Assembly: GCF_018362975.1 (NCBI RefSeq)
Contig: NZ_CP074371.1
Location: 62,001-126,000 of the forward strand
Length of the DNA: 64,000 nt
From: Nocardia tengchongensis
GTDB lineage: Bacteria; Actinomycetota; Actinomycetes; Mycobacteriales; Mycobacteriaceae
Direction of reading: 5' to 3'
Positions 36,798 to 45,877 of the stretch are shown here, piece by piece; positions within the stretch are counted from its first letter, which is position 1; every line of letters starts with the position of its first letter. A program made the position numbers and the translations under genes. The notes under the pieces are model-generated. The model saw only the letters and a program-made list of their open reading frames with translations. It made no database searches and had not been told where the DNA came from.

Positions 36798-37475
36798 CTA
36801 GTCGGTATTGAACCGGAAGCCTACGCCGCGGACGGTCACGATACGCCGCTCCGCCACCGCGCCCTCGTCCCCGATCTTGCGACGCAACCACGACATGTGC
36901 ATATCCAAGGTCTTGGAGCCGCGCAGATCAGCGTCACCCCACACCTCACGCAGGATGGTCTCGCGCGAGACCACCTGCCCGGCGCGGTCGATGAGCACCT
37001 TCAGCAGCTCGTATTCCTTGTTGGCCAGATTCACCTCGACGCCGTTCACCAGCACCCGGCGCGCGGCCGGCTCCAGCCGGATACCGCCGACCTCCACCGC
37101 CTCGTCCCCGATTCCGCTGCGGCGCAACAGCGCCCGCACCCGGGCCAGCAGTTCGGCCAGCCGGAACGGTTTGCCCACATAGTCGTCCGCGCCGGCGTCC
37201 AGGCCGACCACGAAGTCCACCTCGTCGGTGCGCGCGGTCAGCATCAGCACCGCCAGTTCGGCGCCGCGCGCCCGCACCTGACGGCACACCTCCAGACCGT
37301 CCATGCCGGGTAGGCCGAGATCCAGGATGAGCAGGTCGTGACCACCCTCCAGGGCCCGCTCGAGCACGGCGGGACCATAGCTCTCCACGGTCACCGAATA
37401 GCCCTCGCGGCCCAGCGCCCGGGACAGCGGCGCGGCGATGGCCTCGTCGTCTTCGGCCAGCAGTACTGCGGTCAC
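36798..37475 (-). CDS. OmpR-family response regulator
   Basis: The 225-residue protein has a receiver domain with EDDE (8-11), phospho-acceptor Asp52 in LLILDLGLPGMDG, and KPFRLAELLARVRALLRR. The winged helix contains LANKEYELLKVLIDRAGQVV and SRETILREVWGDADLRGSKT, ending RIVTVRGVGFRFNTD. It precedes its kinase by 104 bases on the same strand. No adjacent target gene is obvious. A short dyad CTAAC/GTTAG at 35353-35367, downstream of the kinase, could be one of its sites. Confidence 0.88.
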   Translation of the reverse strand: MTAVLLAEDDEAIAAPLSRALGREGYSVTVESYGPAVLERALEGGHDLLILDLGLPGMDGLEVCRQVRARGAELAVLMLTARTDEVDFVVGLDAGADDYVGKPFRLAELLARVRALLRRSGIGDEAVEVGGIRLEPAARRVLVNGVEVNLANKEYELLKVLIDRAGQVVSRETILREVWGDADLRGSKTLDMHMSWLRRKIGDEGAVAERRIVTVRGVGFRFNTD

Positions 37476-37508
37476 GGCATCAGACTACGGGTACGCACCG
37501 GCGGAACC

Positions 37509-38030
37509 CTAGAAGCCGCCGCCATTCGGATTCTTCTGCACCACATCGAAGACCTGGTGATAGAGCAAGGTGTGCACCCGCTGCACGTGCGGAATGTCGT
37601 CGTACTCCAGCGGATCCTCCGACGCCGACCCGATGATCAGCGTGCCGGTGCCCAGCATGCGATCGAACAGGCCATGGCGGAACTGCACATTCGAGATCCG
37701 ATTCATCGGAATGTCGATACCGCTGTGGGTGAGCACGCCCTGCCGGATCAGCACTCGCCGATCGGTCACGATGAAATGCGTCGCCTTCCATCGAATCAGC
37801 GGAGCGACGCTGCGCCACAGCACGATCCCCAGCCACAAGGCCAGAATGCCGAGCAGCAAACCGGTCTGGAGACCGTCGTCGGTATTGCGCGCCGCGACGC
37901 CCGCGCCGAATCCGGCAAATGCGGTGATCAGGATGAAAGTCACAGCGGGCCAGAACAACATCTTCCAATGCGGATGGCGGTGTAGCAGCAGCACCTCTTC
38001 GGGCGCCAATGCCTCCTCCGGATAACCCAT
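37509..38030 (-). CDS. PH-domain (bPH2) membrane protein
   Basis: The 173-residue protein has two membrane spans at about 24-46 and 54-72. A bacterial PH domain follows with IRWKATHFIVTDRRVLIRQG, DIPMNRISNVQFRHGLFDRM and GTGTLIIGSASEDPLEYDDI. It corresponds to Rv3278c, which also lies beside gtrA and birA in M. tuberculosis. The family (YdbT/YdbS-like) is membrane-associated and its role is not established. It is divergent from the desaturase gene. Confidence 0.85.
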   Translation of the reverse strand: MGYPEEALAPEEVLLLHRHPHWKMLFWPAVTFILITAFAGFGAGVAARNTDDGLQTGLLLGILALWLGIVLWRSVAPLIRWKATHFIVTDRRVLIRQGVLTHSGIDIPMNRISNVQFRHGLFDRMLGTGTLIIGSASEDPLEYDDIPHVQRVHTLLYHQVFDVVQKNPNGGGF

Positions 38031-38226
38031 GCCCGAACCCTATCTCGTGCAGATGCCCGAATGCCGCACGCGCGTCTGCGGACCGGGGCACAATCGTGCG
38101 GTTGCCGGTAGCATCGGCGGCACGTGTTTGCCGTACTTCCGAGCTGTACCGCGCAAGACCTACGAGGTAGTCCTCAAAGCAGGACCTTTCAGGCTTTACC
38201 CGGTATGTAAGACACAGGAGGCGTGC

Positions 38227-39180
38227 GTGACCCGAGAGCTGACCCAACACCAGATACTTCGCGAGCTCGAACCCGTTGCCGAGGCGAATCTGAACCGGCA
38301 TCTTTCGATGGCCAAGGAATGGCACCCGCACGACTACGTGCCGTGGGACCAGGGCCGCAACTTCGCCGCCATGGGCGGCGAGGACTGGGATCCATCGCAG
38401 TCGAAGCTGTCCGAGGTCGCCAAGGTCGCGATGATCACCAACCTGCTCACCGAGGACAACCTGCCCTCGTACCACCGGGAGATCGCGGAGAACTTCTCCC
38501 AGGACGGCGCCTGGGGCACCTGGGTCGGCCGCTGGACCGCCGAGGAGAACCGCCACGGCATCGTCATGCGCGACTACCTGGTCGTCACTCGCGGCGTGGA
38601 TCCGGTCGCCCTGGAACAGGCGCGCATGATCCACATGACCAACGGCGCGCAGTCCCCCGACGAGTGGGGCGGATTCCTGGAGAACGTCGCCTACGTGACC
38701 TTCCAGGAGTTGGCCACCCGCGTCTCGCACCGCAACACCGGCCGCGTCTGCGACGACCCGATCGCCGACCGCATGCTGCAGCGCATCGCCGCCGACGAGA
38801 ACCTGCACATGATCTTCTACCGCACCCTGTGCGGCTCGGCCCTGGACCTGGTGCCCGACCAGGCCGTGGACGCCATCACCAAGGTGCTCGTCAACTTCGT
38901 CATGCCCGGCTCCGGCATGCCCAACTTCCGGCGCAACGGCGTCATGATGGCCAAGCACGGCATCTACGACCCGCGCCAGCACCTGGAAGAAGTGGTCGCG
39001 CCGGTGATCAAGAACTGGAACATCTTCGAACGCAACGACTTCGGTCCGCGCGGCGAACAGGCCCGCGAAGAGCTGGCCGCCCACCTGGAGAAGCTGGGCC
39101 GCGACGCCACCAAGTTCGAAGAGCAGCGTGACCGCCTGCTCGCGCGCGAGGCCACCCGCGGCGAACTGCAATCGGTCTGA
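38227..39180 (+). CDS. Acyl-ACP desaturase (DesA family)
   Basis: The 317-residue soluble diiron enzyme introduces a double bond into acyl chains on ACP. The ferritin-like ligands are all present: Glu76 with His83 region (TEDNLPSYHRE), EENRH (106-110), Glu161/His168 (QELATRVSHR) and DENLH (190-194). The sequence is close to mycobacterial DesA1. GTG 38227 is chosen for the AGGAGG site about 5 bases upstream; the frame extends back to 38029 but is not coding-like. The 196-base upstream region holds a -10-like TATGTA at 38204. It would serve membrane or mycolate chain desaturation. Confidence 0.88.
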   Translation: MTRELTQHQILRELEPVAEANLNRHLSMAKEWHPHDYVPWDQGRNFAAMGGEDWDPSQSKLSEVAKVAMITNLLTEDNLPSYHREIAENFSQDGAWGTWVGRWTAEENRHGIVMRDYLVVTRGVDPVALEQARMIHMTNGAQSPDEWGGFLENVAYVTFQELATRVSHRNTGRVCDDPIADRMLQRIAADENLHMIFYRTLCGSALDLVPDQAVDAITKVLVNFVMPGSGMPNFRRNGVMMAKHGIYDPRQHLEEVVAPVIKNWNIFERNDFGPRGEQAREELAAHLEKLGRDATKFEEQRDRLLAREATRGELQSV

Positions 39181-39238
39181 CCCAAAAGTGCGTGGTGCGC
39201 GGTGAAATAAATTCGGTTCGCTATGGTAATCCCCCAGT

Positions 39239-40697
39239 GTGACGAGAGGAACTCCGTTGGGGGATGGCTATCTGGGCCGATACCGCCTCGACGAACTGCT
39301 CGGCAGCGGCGGGTCGGCGGAAGTGTGGCGTGCCCATGACACCGTGACGGACCGAACCGTCGCGCTCAAGGTGCTGGCGCCCGTGCTGACCGCCGATCCC
39401 GAATACCGGGAACGATTCGAGCGCGAGGCGCGGGCCGCATCACTGCTGCACGGACCACACGTGGTCGCCGTGCACACCTACGGCGAGCTGGAGGGCCGGC
39501 TCTTCATCGAGTCCGAATTCGTCGACGGCCTCGACATCGAAGCCCTGCTCGAATGGGAAGGGCCGATGACGCCGGATACGGCCGTCGAACTCATCGCCCA
39601 GGTCGCCTCCGCGCTCGACGAGGCGCACGCCGCCGGACTGGTGCACCGGGACGTCAAACCGCAGAACATCATCGTCGCCCCCGACGACATCGCGTACCTG
39701 ATCGACTTCGGCACCGCGTTCCAGGACGGCCAAACCGCCATCACCCAGACCGGCATGCTGGTCGGCACCCCCGCCTACATGGCCCCCGAACGGTTCGACG
39801 GCACCATCTCCGTCCGCTCCGACGTCTACTCGCTGGCCTGCGTGCTCTACGAATGCCTCACCGGCCAGCGCGCCTTCCGCGTCCGCAATCCCGCGCAGCT
39901 GATGCGCGCGCACCTGGAACGCATGCCGGAACCCCCGTCCAGCCTGGCCCCGGCCGTCCCCGCCGCCCTCGACCGCGTCATCGCCCGCGGCCTGGCCAAA
40001 CAGCCGGCCGAACGGTACGCCACCGCGGGTGAATTCGCCGCCGCCGCCCGCGCCGCCCTGGCCGAATCCGTCGCGGCCGCTACCGACCCCAGCGTGGCTG
40101 CCACCGAGATCGCGGCCGCCGCCATCGAACCCGGCTCCGCTACCACCGAACCGATTGCCGCCGCTGCCGCTGCCCGCGCGGCTGCCCGGCGCGGTGCATC
40201 CGCATCGGGGGTCGATACGCGAACCGTTGTGCTGCCGATGAATTCGGTCCCGGACACGACGCCCCCCGCCGGCCCGATGGACGCGGCGGCGCAGGATCAC
40301 GGCGGCCGGTTTCGCGGCCGCGGCGATCACGATCGCGCTGGGCGGGGCCTGGATCACCGGCAACGCCTCCGAGCCCGGCCCCGCCCGAACCCGCGTCCCC
40401 GCCGAGAATGTCGCGAAAACGCCTGTGCCGGCGTCGATCCCACCGACCGAACAACCGGTGCAACTACCGGAGACGCTACCCCCGACCGAGCCGAGCGCAC
40501 CGGTCGCCTCGGAACCCGAACCGACAAACGTGGTCGCACCGGTGATCCCGCCACCCGTCCCGGCCTGGACGCTCCCCAACATCCCCGACCTGTCCAAGAT
40601 CCCGAAACTCGACCTGGGGCCGCTGAATCCCGACCCCAGGAAGCCGAGCGGCGGGCACAACGACAGCCGCGGGCCGCGCGGTCAGCACAAACCCTGA
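39239..40697 (+). CDS. Ser/Thr protein kinase with membrane anchor, interrupted by a frameshift
   Basis: The N-terminal Hanks-type kinase domain is complete: Gly loop LLGSGGSAEVW, VALKVL (Lys44), catalytic HRDVKPQN (136-143), DFG (156-158) and GTPAYMAPE. An Ala-rich juxtamembrane linker follows. At about residue 342 the frame is lost. The +1 frame gives RRRITAAGFAAAAITIALGG (a membrane span) and a Pro/Glu/Pro-rich extracellular tail ending RGQHKP at 40697. Removing one C from the C6 run at 40262-40267 restores the reading. GTG 39239 may be leaderless (TATGGT about 11 bases upstream); TTG 39257 with an AGAGGA site is an alternative. Confidence 0.8.
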
Positions 40698-40727
40698 CGA
40701 ATCCGGTTGTGGCGGAGAGATTTACGG

Positions 40728-41528
40728 TCAGTACTCGGCGCGCAGGTGGGTGACGTCACCGGCCGAGACGGCGCGGTCGCCGATCAGCAGGCGGCCGTTC
40801 TCGTCGATACCCGTGGCGATTCCGGTGAGCACCTCACCGCCCGGCAGTTCCGCCCGGACCTGCGCGCCGAGGGTGGCGCACCGCTCCCGGTAGGCGGCGG
40901 ACAGATCGGTGATATCCCAGCCCGAGGCCTCCCAGGCGATGAAGCGGCGCGCGAACTCCCGCAGCACGGACTGCACCAGCGCGGTGCGATCGGTGCCGGG
41001 CGCGCCCGCCAGCAGCAGTGAGGTGGCATGCGGGACCGGCAGTTCGGCCTCGGTGAGCGAGACGTTCAGTCCGACGCCGACCACCACCGCGGGATCGGCG
41101 CCCACGGCCGCGATCTCGGCCAGGATCCCGGCCAGCTTGCGACCGTCCACCAGCACGTCATTGGGCCACTTGAGGACCGCCTTCAGGCCGGTCTCGGCGC
41201 GCACCGCGTCCACCACCGCCACCCCGGTGAGCAGCGGCAGCCAGCCCAGCACCGCCGGGTCGATGCCGCGCACCCGCACCAGCACCGACATCGCGAGCTG
41301 CGCCCGCGCCGGGCTCACCCACTGCCGGTCGTGGCGGCCGCGCCCGCGCTCCTGTGTCTCCGCGATCAGCACCAGCCGATCGGCACTCGAATCAGCGGCC
41401 CGCGCAACCAGATCCGCATTGGTCGAGCCGGTCGACTCGACCACCTCGATGGCCGAGAAGAATCTCAGCTCCGGCGACTCGGCAACACTGCGGCCCAGCA
41501 CGGCGGCGTCCAGCGGCAACCTCTCCAT
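40728..41528 (-). CDS. birA: Biotin-protein ligase BirA
   Basis: The 266-residue ligase lacks an N-terminal DNA-binding domain (class I). Signatures are ETQERGRGRHDRQWVSPARA (biotinyl-AMP loop), LKWPNDVLVDGRKLAGILAE with the catalytic Lys, and VVGVGLNVSL. It attaches biotin to the AccA3 lysine; accA3 is encoded 1.3 kb away on the same strand. It corresponds to Rv3279c. The gene is convergent with the kinase gene, with 30 bases between them. Confidence 0.93.
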   Translation of the reverse strand: MERLPLDAAVLGRSVAESPELRFFSAIEVVESTGSTNADLVARAADSSADRLVLIAETQERGRGRHDRQWVSPARAQLAMSVLVRVRGIDPAVLGWLPLLTGVAVVDAVRAETGLKAVLKWPNDVLVDGRKLAGILAEIAAVGADPAVVVGVGLNVSLTEAELPVPHATSLLLAGAPGTDRTALVQSVLREFARRFIAWEASGWDITDLSAAYRERCATLGAQVRAELPGGEVLTGIATGIDENGRLLIGDRAVSAGDVTHLRAEY

Positions 41529-41552
41529 GCCTTGGCACGCTACTCCCCGCGC

Positions 41553-41816
41553 CTAGCGGACCCCGGGAACGGCCTCCAACATGATCGAGAGCGCGTCGAA
41601 CAGTCCGGCCAGCGCGTCCTCGGAAAGGTCCTCGCACGCGCCGTCCGGCGTCCCGGCATACCCGGCGGCCGCGGTGTCCCCCGACTGCTCGCGGCCCTCC
41701 TCCGGGGTCTCGTCGAATTCGGGATCGGTCACGGTCGGCTCCGGGTCGCGGTGCCGCCACGCGGTGAACGAGGCCGCCACAGCCCGATCGGCCTGGTGTT
41801 TGCTCCAGTTCCACAT
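41553..41816 (-). CDS. Small acidic protein of unknown function
   Basis: The 87-residue protein begins MWNWSKHQADRAVAASFTAW and is rich in Glu and Asp (PEFDETPEEGREQSGD), ending LAGLFDALSIMLEAVPGVR. ATG 41816 is supported by a GGGGAGG ribosome-binding site about 5 bases upstream. No domain or signal peptide is seen. It lies 24 bases upstream of birA on the same strand and may be cotranscribed. Confidence 0.55.
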   Translation of the reverse strand: MWNWSKHQADRAVAASFTAWRHRDPEPTVTDPEFDETPEEGREQSGDTAAAGYAGTPDGACEDLSEDALAGLFDALSIMLEAVPGVR

Positions 41817-41986
41817 AACGCCTCCCCTGGTCGTCGGTTCCGGATGCGATTCCAGAGTGACGCACGACAGGGGTTCGGCACGACCGATTTTCCGCTGATA
41901 AACGGCATCAGCCCAGGTGGATAAGCCTTTTGGGGAACTGATTCGTTGTCCGGACCGGAAAGCGGTGCGGCGCGCGGAGCCGGGAA

Positions 41987-42331
41987 TCAGGCGTCGACGG
42001 GTTCCAGGCCCAGGGCCCCGGCGGTGAACCGGCGGACCGATACCAGTCCGTCCTCGAGGGCGGAGTCGTATCCCGTTCGGGCCCAGCCGGTCACGGTCGC
42101 GGTGCCGTCGGTGTTGGGGCGTACGCCGATCTCGGCGACCAGTTCCGCGGTAGTGGGGACGCAGACCGCCCAGGAGAAGTGGGTTTCGTCGGCCCACTGC
42201 GCGGTGCGACGGTCCACATAATCGGGTTCGGTGATGCCGCCGTCGGCCAGGGCGGGCCGGTCGTCGATGCGCTCGTCGGCGCGCAGGGCACGCAGGTACC
42301 AGTTGCCCGCGTTGATCTCGATGGGTTCCAT
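41987..42331 (-). CDS. Short GNAT-like protein
   Basis: The 114-residue protein starts MEPIEINAGNWYLRALRADE, and its WADETHFSWAVCVPTTAELV then AEIGVRPNTDGTATVTGWAR follows the first half of RimJ/RimL-type acetyltransferases. The acetyl-CoA loop (QxxGxG/A) and the C-terminal half are missing, so it is either a truncated paralogue or a non-catalytic domain. Its ATG overlaps the stop of the upstream DUF1707 gene by 1 base (TGATG), so they are coupled. Confidence 0.6.
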   Translation of the reverse strand: MEPIEINAGNWYLRALRADERIDDRPALADGGITEPDYVDRRTAQWADETHFSWAVCVPTTAELVAEIGVRPNTDGTATVTGWARTGYDSALEDGLVSVRRFTAGALGLEPVDA

Positions 42332-42756
42332 CAGTCCTCCTGTCCGCGGTCCAAGCGTCGCCGGCGATCCCGGCGCTCGGCCCGCCTGCGGCGATCCCGT
42401 CCCTGGCCGCCGAACAGCACCGCGCCCGCGAGCGGGATCAGCAGGAAGAACAGCCACTGATGGGTGACGAGGAACAGGATCAGCGCGATGATCGGAACCA
42501 CCGGCATGATCCGTTCGGGCGGGATCGAGCCGAGCAACGACCGCCGCTCCGCGGGAACGGGCTTCTCCGACACCGGTTCCGGCAGATCGGTGAACACCTG
42601 CTCCAGGTCGCCGCGGGTCAGGGCCGCGGCCACGATCCCGCTGCGCTCGTCGAACTCCGCCACGCTGAGCCGCCCCGCCGCGAAATGGTCCGACAGCCGC
42701 TTCATCGCGTCCTCGCGCTCGACGGTGCCGATACGGATCTCCGGTGGTTCAGCCAT
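42331..42756 (-). CDS. DUF1707 domain membrane protein
   Basis: The 141-residue protein has an N-terminal DUF1707 domain (EIRIGTVEREDAMKRLSDHF then AAGRLSVAEFDERSGIVAAA), common in actinobacterial membrane proteins. Two membrane spans at about 84-117 follow, then an Arg-rich cytoplasmic tail (DRRRRAERRDRRRRLDRG). DUF1707 has no known function. It lies between accA3 and the small GNAT-like gene on the same strand. Confidence 0.8.
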   Translation of the reverse strand: MAEPPEIRIGTVEREDAMKRLSDHFAAGRLSVAEFDERSGIVAAALTRGDLEQVFTDLPEPVSEKPVPAERRSLLGSIPPERIMPVVPIIALILFLVTHQWLFFLLIPLAGAVLFGGQGRDRRRRAERRDRRRRLDRGQED

Positions 42757-42821
42757 GCCATGACATTAGCGCGAGTGGCCGCCCACCTGCAGGTGGGCGG
42801 CCACTGGCGAATTGTCTTGTG

Positions 42822-44615
42822 TTACTTGATCTCGGCGAGCACGGTGCCCTGGGTGATGGCCGCGCCGGCCTCCACCGCGAGACCGGTGATGACGCCGGCC
42901 TTGTGGGCGGTGACCGGGTTCTCCATCTTCATGGCCTCGAGCACCACGACCAGGTCGCCCGCCTCGACGGACTGACCCTCTTCGACGGCCACCTTGACCA
43001 CGGTGCCCTGCATCGGGGCGGTCACGGCGTCACCGGAGGCAGCGCCCGCGCCCGCGCCACCGCGCTTGCGCGCCTTGGGCTTCTTGCGCACGACACCCGC
43101 GCCGTTGGAACCGGCAGCGGCGCCGACGGAGAACTGACCGGGCAGCGACACCTCGAGGCGACGACCGCCGACCTCGACGACCACCTTCTGGCGCGGCGCC
43201 TCTTCGTCATCCTCGATGGCGACAGCGCCGGCGTACGGCTCGATGGTGTTGTCCCACTCGTTCTCGATCCACTTGGTGTAGACGTCGAACTTGGTGCCGT
43301 CACCCATGAACGCGGGGTTCTCGACGATGTGGCGGTGGAACGGGATGACCGTGGCCAGGCCCTCGATCTCGAACTCGGCGAGCGCGCGAGCGGCGCGCTG
43401 CAGCGCCTGCTCACGGTTCTCACCGGTGACGATCAGCTTGGCGAGCATGGAGTCGAACTGGCCACCGATGACCGAGCCCTCGACCACACCGGAATCGACG
43501 CGCACGCCGGGGCCCGCGGGCTCGCGGTACACGACGACCGGGCCGGGAGCCGGCAGGAAGCCGCGACCGGCGTCCTCACCGTTGATGCGGAACTCGAAGG
43601 AGTGGCCGCGCGGCGCCGGGTCTTCCTTGATCGACAGCTCGTGACCCTCGGCGATGCGGAACTGCTGGCGCACCAGGTCGATTCCGGCGGTCTCCTCGGT
43701 GACCGGGTGCTCGACCTGCAGGCGGGTGTTCACCTCGAGGAAGGACACGGTCTCGCCCTGCACCAGGTACTCCACGGTGCCGGCGCCGTAGTAGCCGGCT
43801 TCCTTGCAGATGGCCTTGGCGGAGGCGTGGATCTTGCCGCGCACCTCGTCGGACAGGAAGGGGGCCGGGGCCTCCTCGACCAGCTTCTGGAAGCGGCGCT
43901 GCAGCGAGCAGTCACGGGTGCCGGCGACCACGACGTTGCCGTGCTGGTCGGCGATGACCTGGGCCTCGACGTGGCGGGCCTTGTCCAGGTACTGCTCCAC
44001 GAAGCACTCGCCGCGACCGAAGGCGGCGATGGCCTCACGGGTGGCGGACTCGAACAGCTCCGGGATCTCCTCGATGGTGTGCGCGACCTTCATGCCGCGA
44101 CCGCCACCACCGAAGGCGGCCTTGATGGCCACCGGAACGCCGTACTCCTTGGCGAACGCGACGACCTCGTCGGCGTCCTTGACGGGGTCCTTGGTGCCCG
44201 CGGCCATCGGAGCCTTGGCGCGCTCGGCAATGTGGCGCGCGGTGACCTTGTCACCCAGGTCGCGGATGGACTGCGGCGAGGGGCCGATCCAGATCAGTCC
44301 GGCGTCGATCACGGCCTGCGCGAAATCGGCGTTCTCGGAAAGGAAGCCGTAGCCGGGGTGGATCGCGTCGGCGCCGGCCTTGGCGGCGGCGTCGAGGATC
44401 TTGTCGAACACCAGGTACGACTCGGCCGAGGTCTGACCGCCGAGGGCGAACGCCTCGTCGGCGAGCTTCACGAACGGCGCGTCGGCGTCCGGTTCGGCGT
44501 ACACGGCAACACTGGCGATTCCGGCGTCCTTGGCGGCCCGGATCACGCGCACGGCGATCTCGCCTCGGTTGGCTACGAGGACCTTTGTGATCTGCGCGTT
44601 GGCATGGTTGGGCAC
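42822..44615 (-). CDS. accA3: Acyl-CoA carboxylase alpha subunit AccA3 (biotin carboxylase plus BCCP)
   Basis: The 597-residue protein has an N-terminal biotin carboxylase domain ([23 protein letters not shown]-grasp loop [10 protein letters not shown], then [20 protein letters not shown] and [15 protein letters not shown]). The C-terminal biotinyl domain has EAMKMENPV with biotin Lys at about 563. It carboxylates biotin for AccD partners, giving malonyl-, methylmalonyl- and long-chain carboxyacyl-CoA for fatty and mycolic acids. GTG 44615 is chosen for the AGGAGG site 5 bases upstream. A KstR-like palindrome lies 132 bases upstream of the start. Confidence 0.95.
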   Translation of the reverse strand: MPNHANAQITKVLVANRGEIAVRVIRAAKDAGIASVAVYAEPDADAPFVKLADEAFALGGQTSAESYLVFDKILDAAAKAGADAIHPGYGFLSENADFAQAVIDAGLIWIGPSPQSIRDLGDKVTARHIAERAKAPMAAGTKDPVKDADEVVAFAKEYGVPVAIKAAFGGGGRGMKVAHTIEEIPELFESATREAIAAFGRGECFVEQYLDKARHVEAQVIADQHGNVVVAGTRDCSLQRRFQKLVEEAPAPFLSDEVRGKIHASAKAICKEAGYYGAGTVEYLVQGETVSFLEVNTRLQVEHPVTEETAGIDLVRQQFRIAEGHELSIKEDPAPRGHSFEFRINGEDAGRGFLPAPGPVVVYREPAGPGVRVDSGVVEGSVIGGQFDSMLAKLIVTGENREQALQRAARALAEFEIEGLATVIPFHRHIVENPAFMGDGTKFDVYTKWIENEWDNTIEPYAGAVAIEDDEEAPRQKVVVEVGGRRLEVSLPGQFSVGAAAGSNGAGVVRKKPKARKRGGAGAGAASGDAVTAPMQGTVVKVAVEEGQSVEAGDLVVVLEAMKMENPVTAHKAGVITGLAVEAGAAITQGTVLAEIK

Positions 44616-44747
44616 TGAGCCTCCTGTGCTCTGGATACTTTCGTCTGTCGGCAGTGTAGGCATCGTGCCAACAACAGCCGAACCCGGATAGGGCTACCGG
44701 AGAGTAGGCCCGAAGAGTGAACAAAGCGACTCTCGGGACCTTATTTT

Positions 44748-44761
44748 TAGAACCTGTTCTA
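44748..44761. promoter_or_regulatory. KstR-like palindrome upstream of accA3
   Basis: TAGAACCTGTTCTA has perfect 6-bp arms and fits the published KstR consensus TnnAACnnGTTnnA at every fixed position. It lies in the 197-base space between sseA and accA3. KstR represses cholesterol and lipid catabolism genes in mycobacteria. Whether KstR or another TetR protein binds here is unknown. Confidence 0.55.
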
Positions 44762-44812
44762 CCAGACTCTCCGAGAGCCTCCCCAGGGAATCCTCCGGAA
44801 GGGGCTCTGGCG

Positions 44813-45712
44813 TTACGAGCTTGCCACGACCGCGGGCGCCGCGCCGGGTTCTTCGCCGATCACGATAGGCGCACCCACGGCATTGGCCCACTCGGTCCAG
44901 GAGCCGTCGTAATTGCGCACCCCGTCCACGCCCAGCAGGTAGGTCAGCACGTACCAGGTCAGCGCCGAACGCTCGCCCACGCGCGAGTAGACCAGCGGCG
45001 CGAGGCCCGCGACCACCCCGCCGTAGATGACGTCCAGCTCGACCCGCGGGCGGAAGCGGGCGTCCGCGCCCACCGAGGAGGTCCAGGGGATGTTCACCGC
45101 GGTCGGGATGTGGCCCGCGCGCAGCGCCTGCTCCTCCGGACGGTCCAGCACCACCAGATCGCCGGTGTACTCGTCGAACGCGCGCGAGTCGATGAGCGGC
45201 CCGCCCAGATGCGCGACCACGTCCTGCCGGAAGGCGCGCGCGGACTTGTCGTCCCGATCCACCTCCGGGTACTCGCCCCGCCCGGCCGCGGGCACCTCGA
45301 AGGTGGTGTCGCGGGCCTCGGAGATCCAGGCGTCGCGGCCGCCGTCCAGCAGGCGCACGTCCTCGTGCCCGAAGAGGGAGAACACCCACAGGGTGGCGGC
45401 CGCGGTGCCATTGGATTTATCGCCGTAGATCACCACGGTGTCGCCACGTTCGACGCCCTTGGCGCGCATAAGGTTGGCGAAGGTCGCGCCGTCGACCACA
45501 TCGCGGGTACGCGGATCGATCAGCTCGGTGCGCCAATCGATCTTGATGGCACCCGGGACATGACCGATGTCGTATAGCAATATGTCTTCGTTGGACTCGA
45601 TGATCTTGAGTCCAGGCGTGCCGATGTTTGCCGACAGCCACTCCGTGGTTACTAGTCGGTGAGGATGTGCGTAGGAGCCGAATGAGGGATGCGGATCCGG
45701 AGCGACGGGCAC
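44813..45712 (-). CDS. sseA: SseA-type sulfurtransferase with the catalytic Cys replaced by Ser
   Basis: The 299-residue protein has two rhodanese domains and is very similar to M. tuberculosis SseA (Rv3283): [28 protein letters not shown]-type [33 protein letters not shown] and [20 protein letters not shown]. At the active site, where I recall YCRIGERS in SseA, this protein reads [13 protein letters not shown]. Residue 243 is Ser (TCG at 44984-44986), not Cys, so ordinary sulfurtransferase activity is doubtful. GTG 45712 is chosen (AAGGA 7 bases upstream). It lies between accA3 and maf, as part of the acc block. Confidence 0.85.
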   Translation of the reverse strand: MPVAPDPHPSFGSYAHPHRLVTTEWLSANIGTPGLKIIESNEDILLYDIGHVPGAIKIDWRTELIDPRTRDVVDGATFANLMRAKGVERGDTVVIYGDKSNGTAAATLWVFSLFGHEDVRLLDGGRDAWISEARDTTFEVPAAGRGEYPEVDRDDKSARAFRQDVVAHLGGPLIDSRAFDEYTGDLVVLDRPEEQALRAGHIPTAVNIPWTSSVGADARFRPRVELDVIYGGVVAGLAPLVYSRVGERSALTWYVLTYLLGVDGVRNYDGSWTEWANAVGAPIVIGEEPGAAPAVVASS

Positions 45713-45811
45713 GTTGTGGTCCTTCACGCGTGGTGGGTTAGGCATTGGCGGTTCGAATCTCAACACCGATCGTAGGCATGTGGCGGTTACGAAACTCGTT
45801 TCAGATCACGA

Positions 45812-45850
45812 ATCGGATGATTGAGCGAATTAAGCGCAGCTTCATCCGAT
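45812..45850. promoter_or_regulatory. Large dyad in front of HTH regulator gene
   Basis: ATCGGATGA (45812-45820) and TCATCCGAT (45842-45850) are perfect 9-bp arms with a 21-base AT-rich centre. They lie 28 bases before the regulator start and overlap a -10-like GATAAAGT. This is probably an autoregulatory site. Confidence 0.55.
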
Positions 45851-45877
45851 AAAGTCTCTCGAGAGGAGGGGTGAGCT

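Noticed and set aside
42744-44618. 624-codon plus-strand frame opposite accA3
   Set aside because: Shadow frame of a GC-rich gene; accA3 is unmistakable on the other strand.
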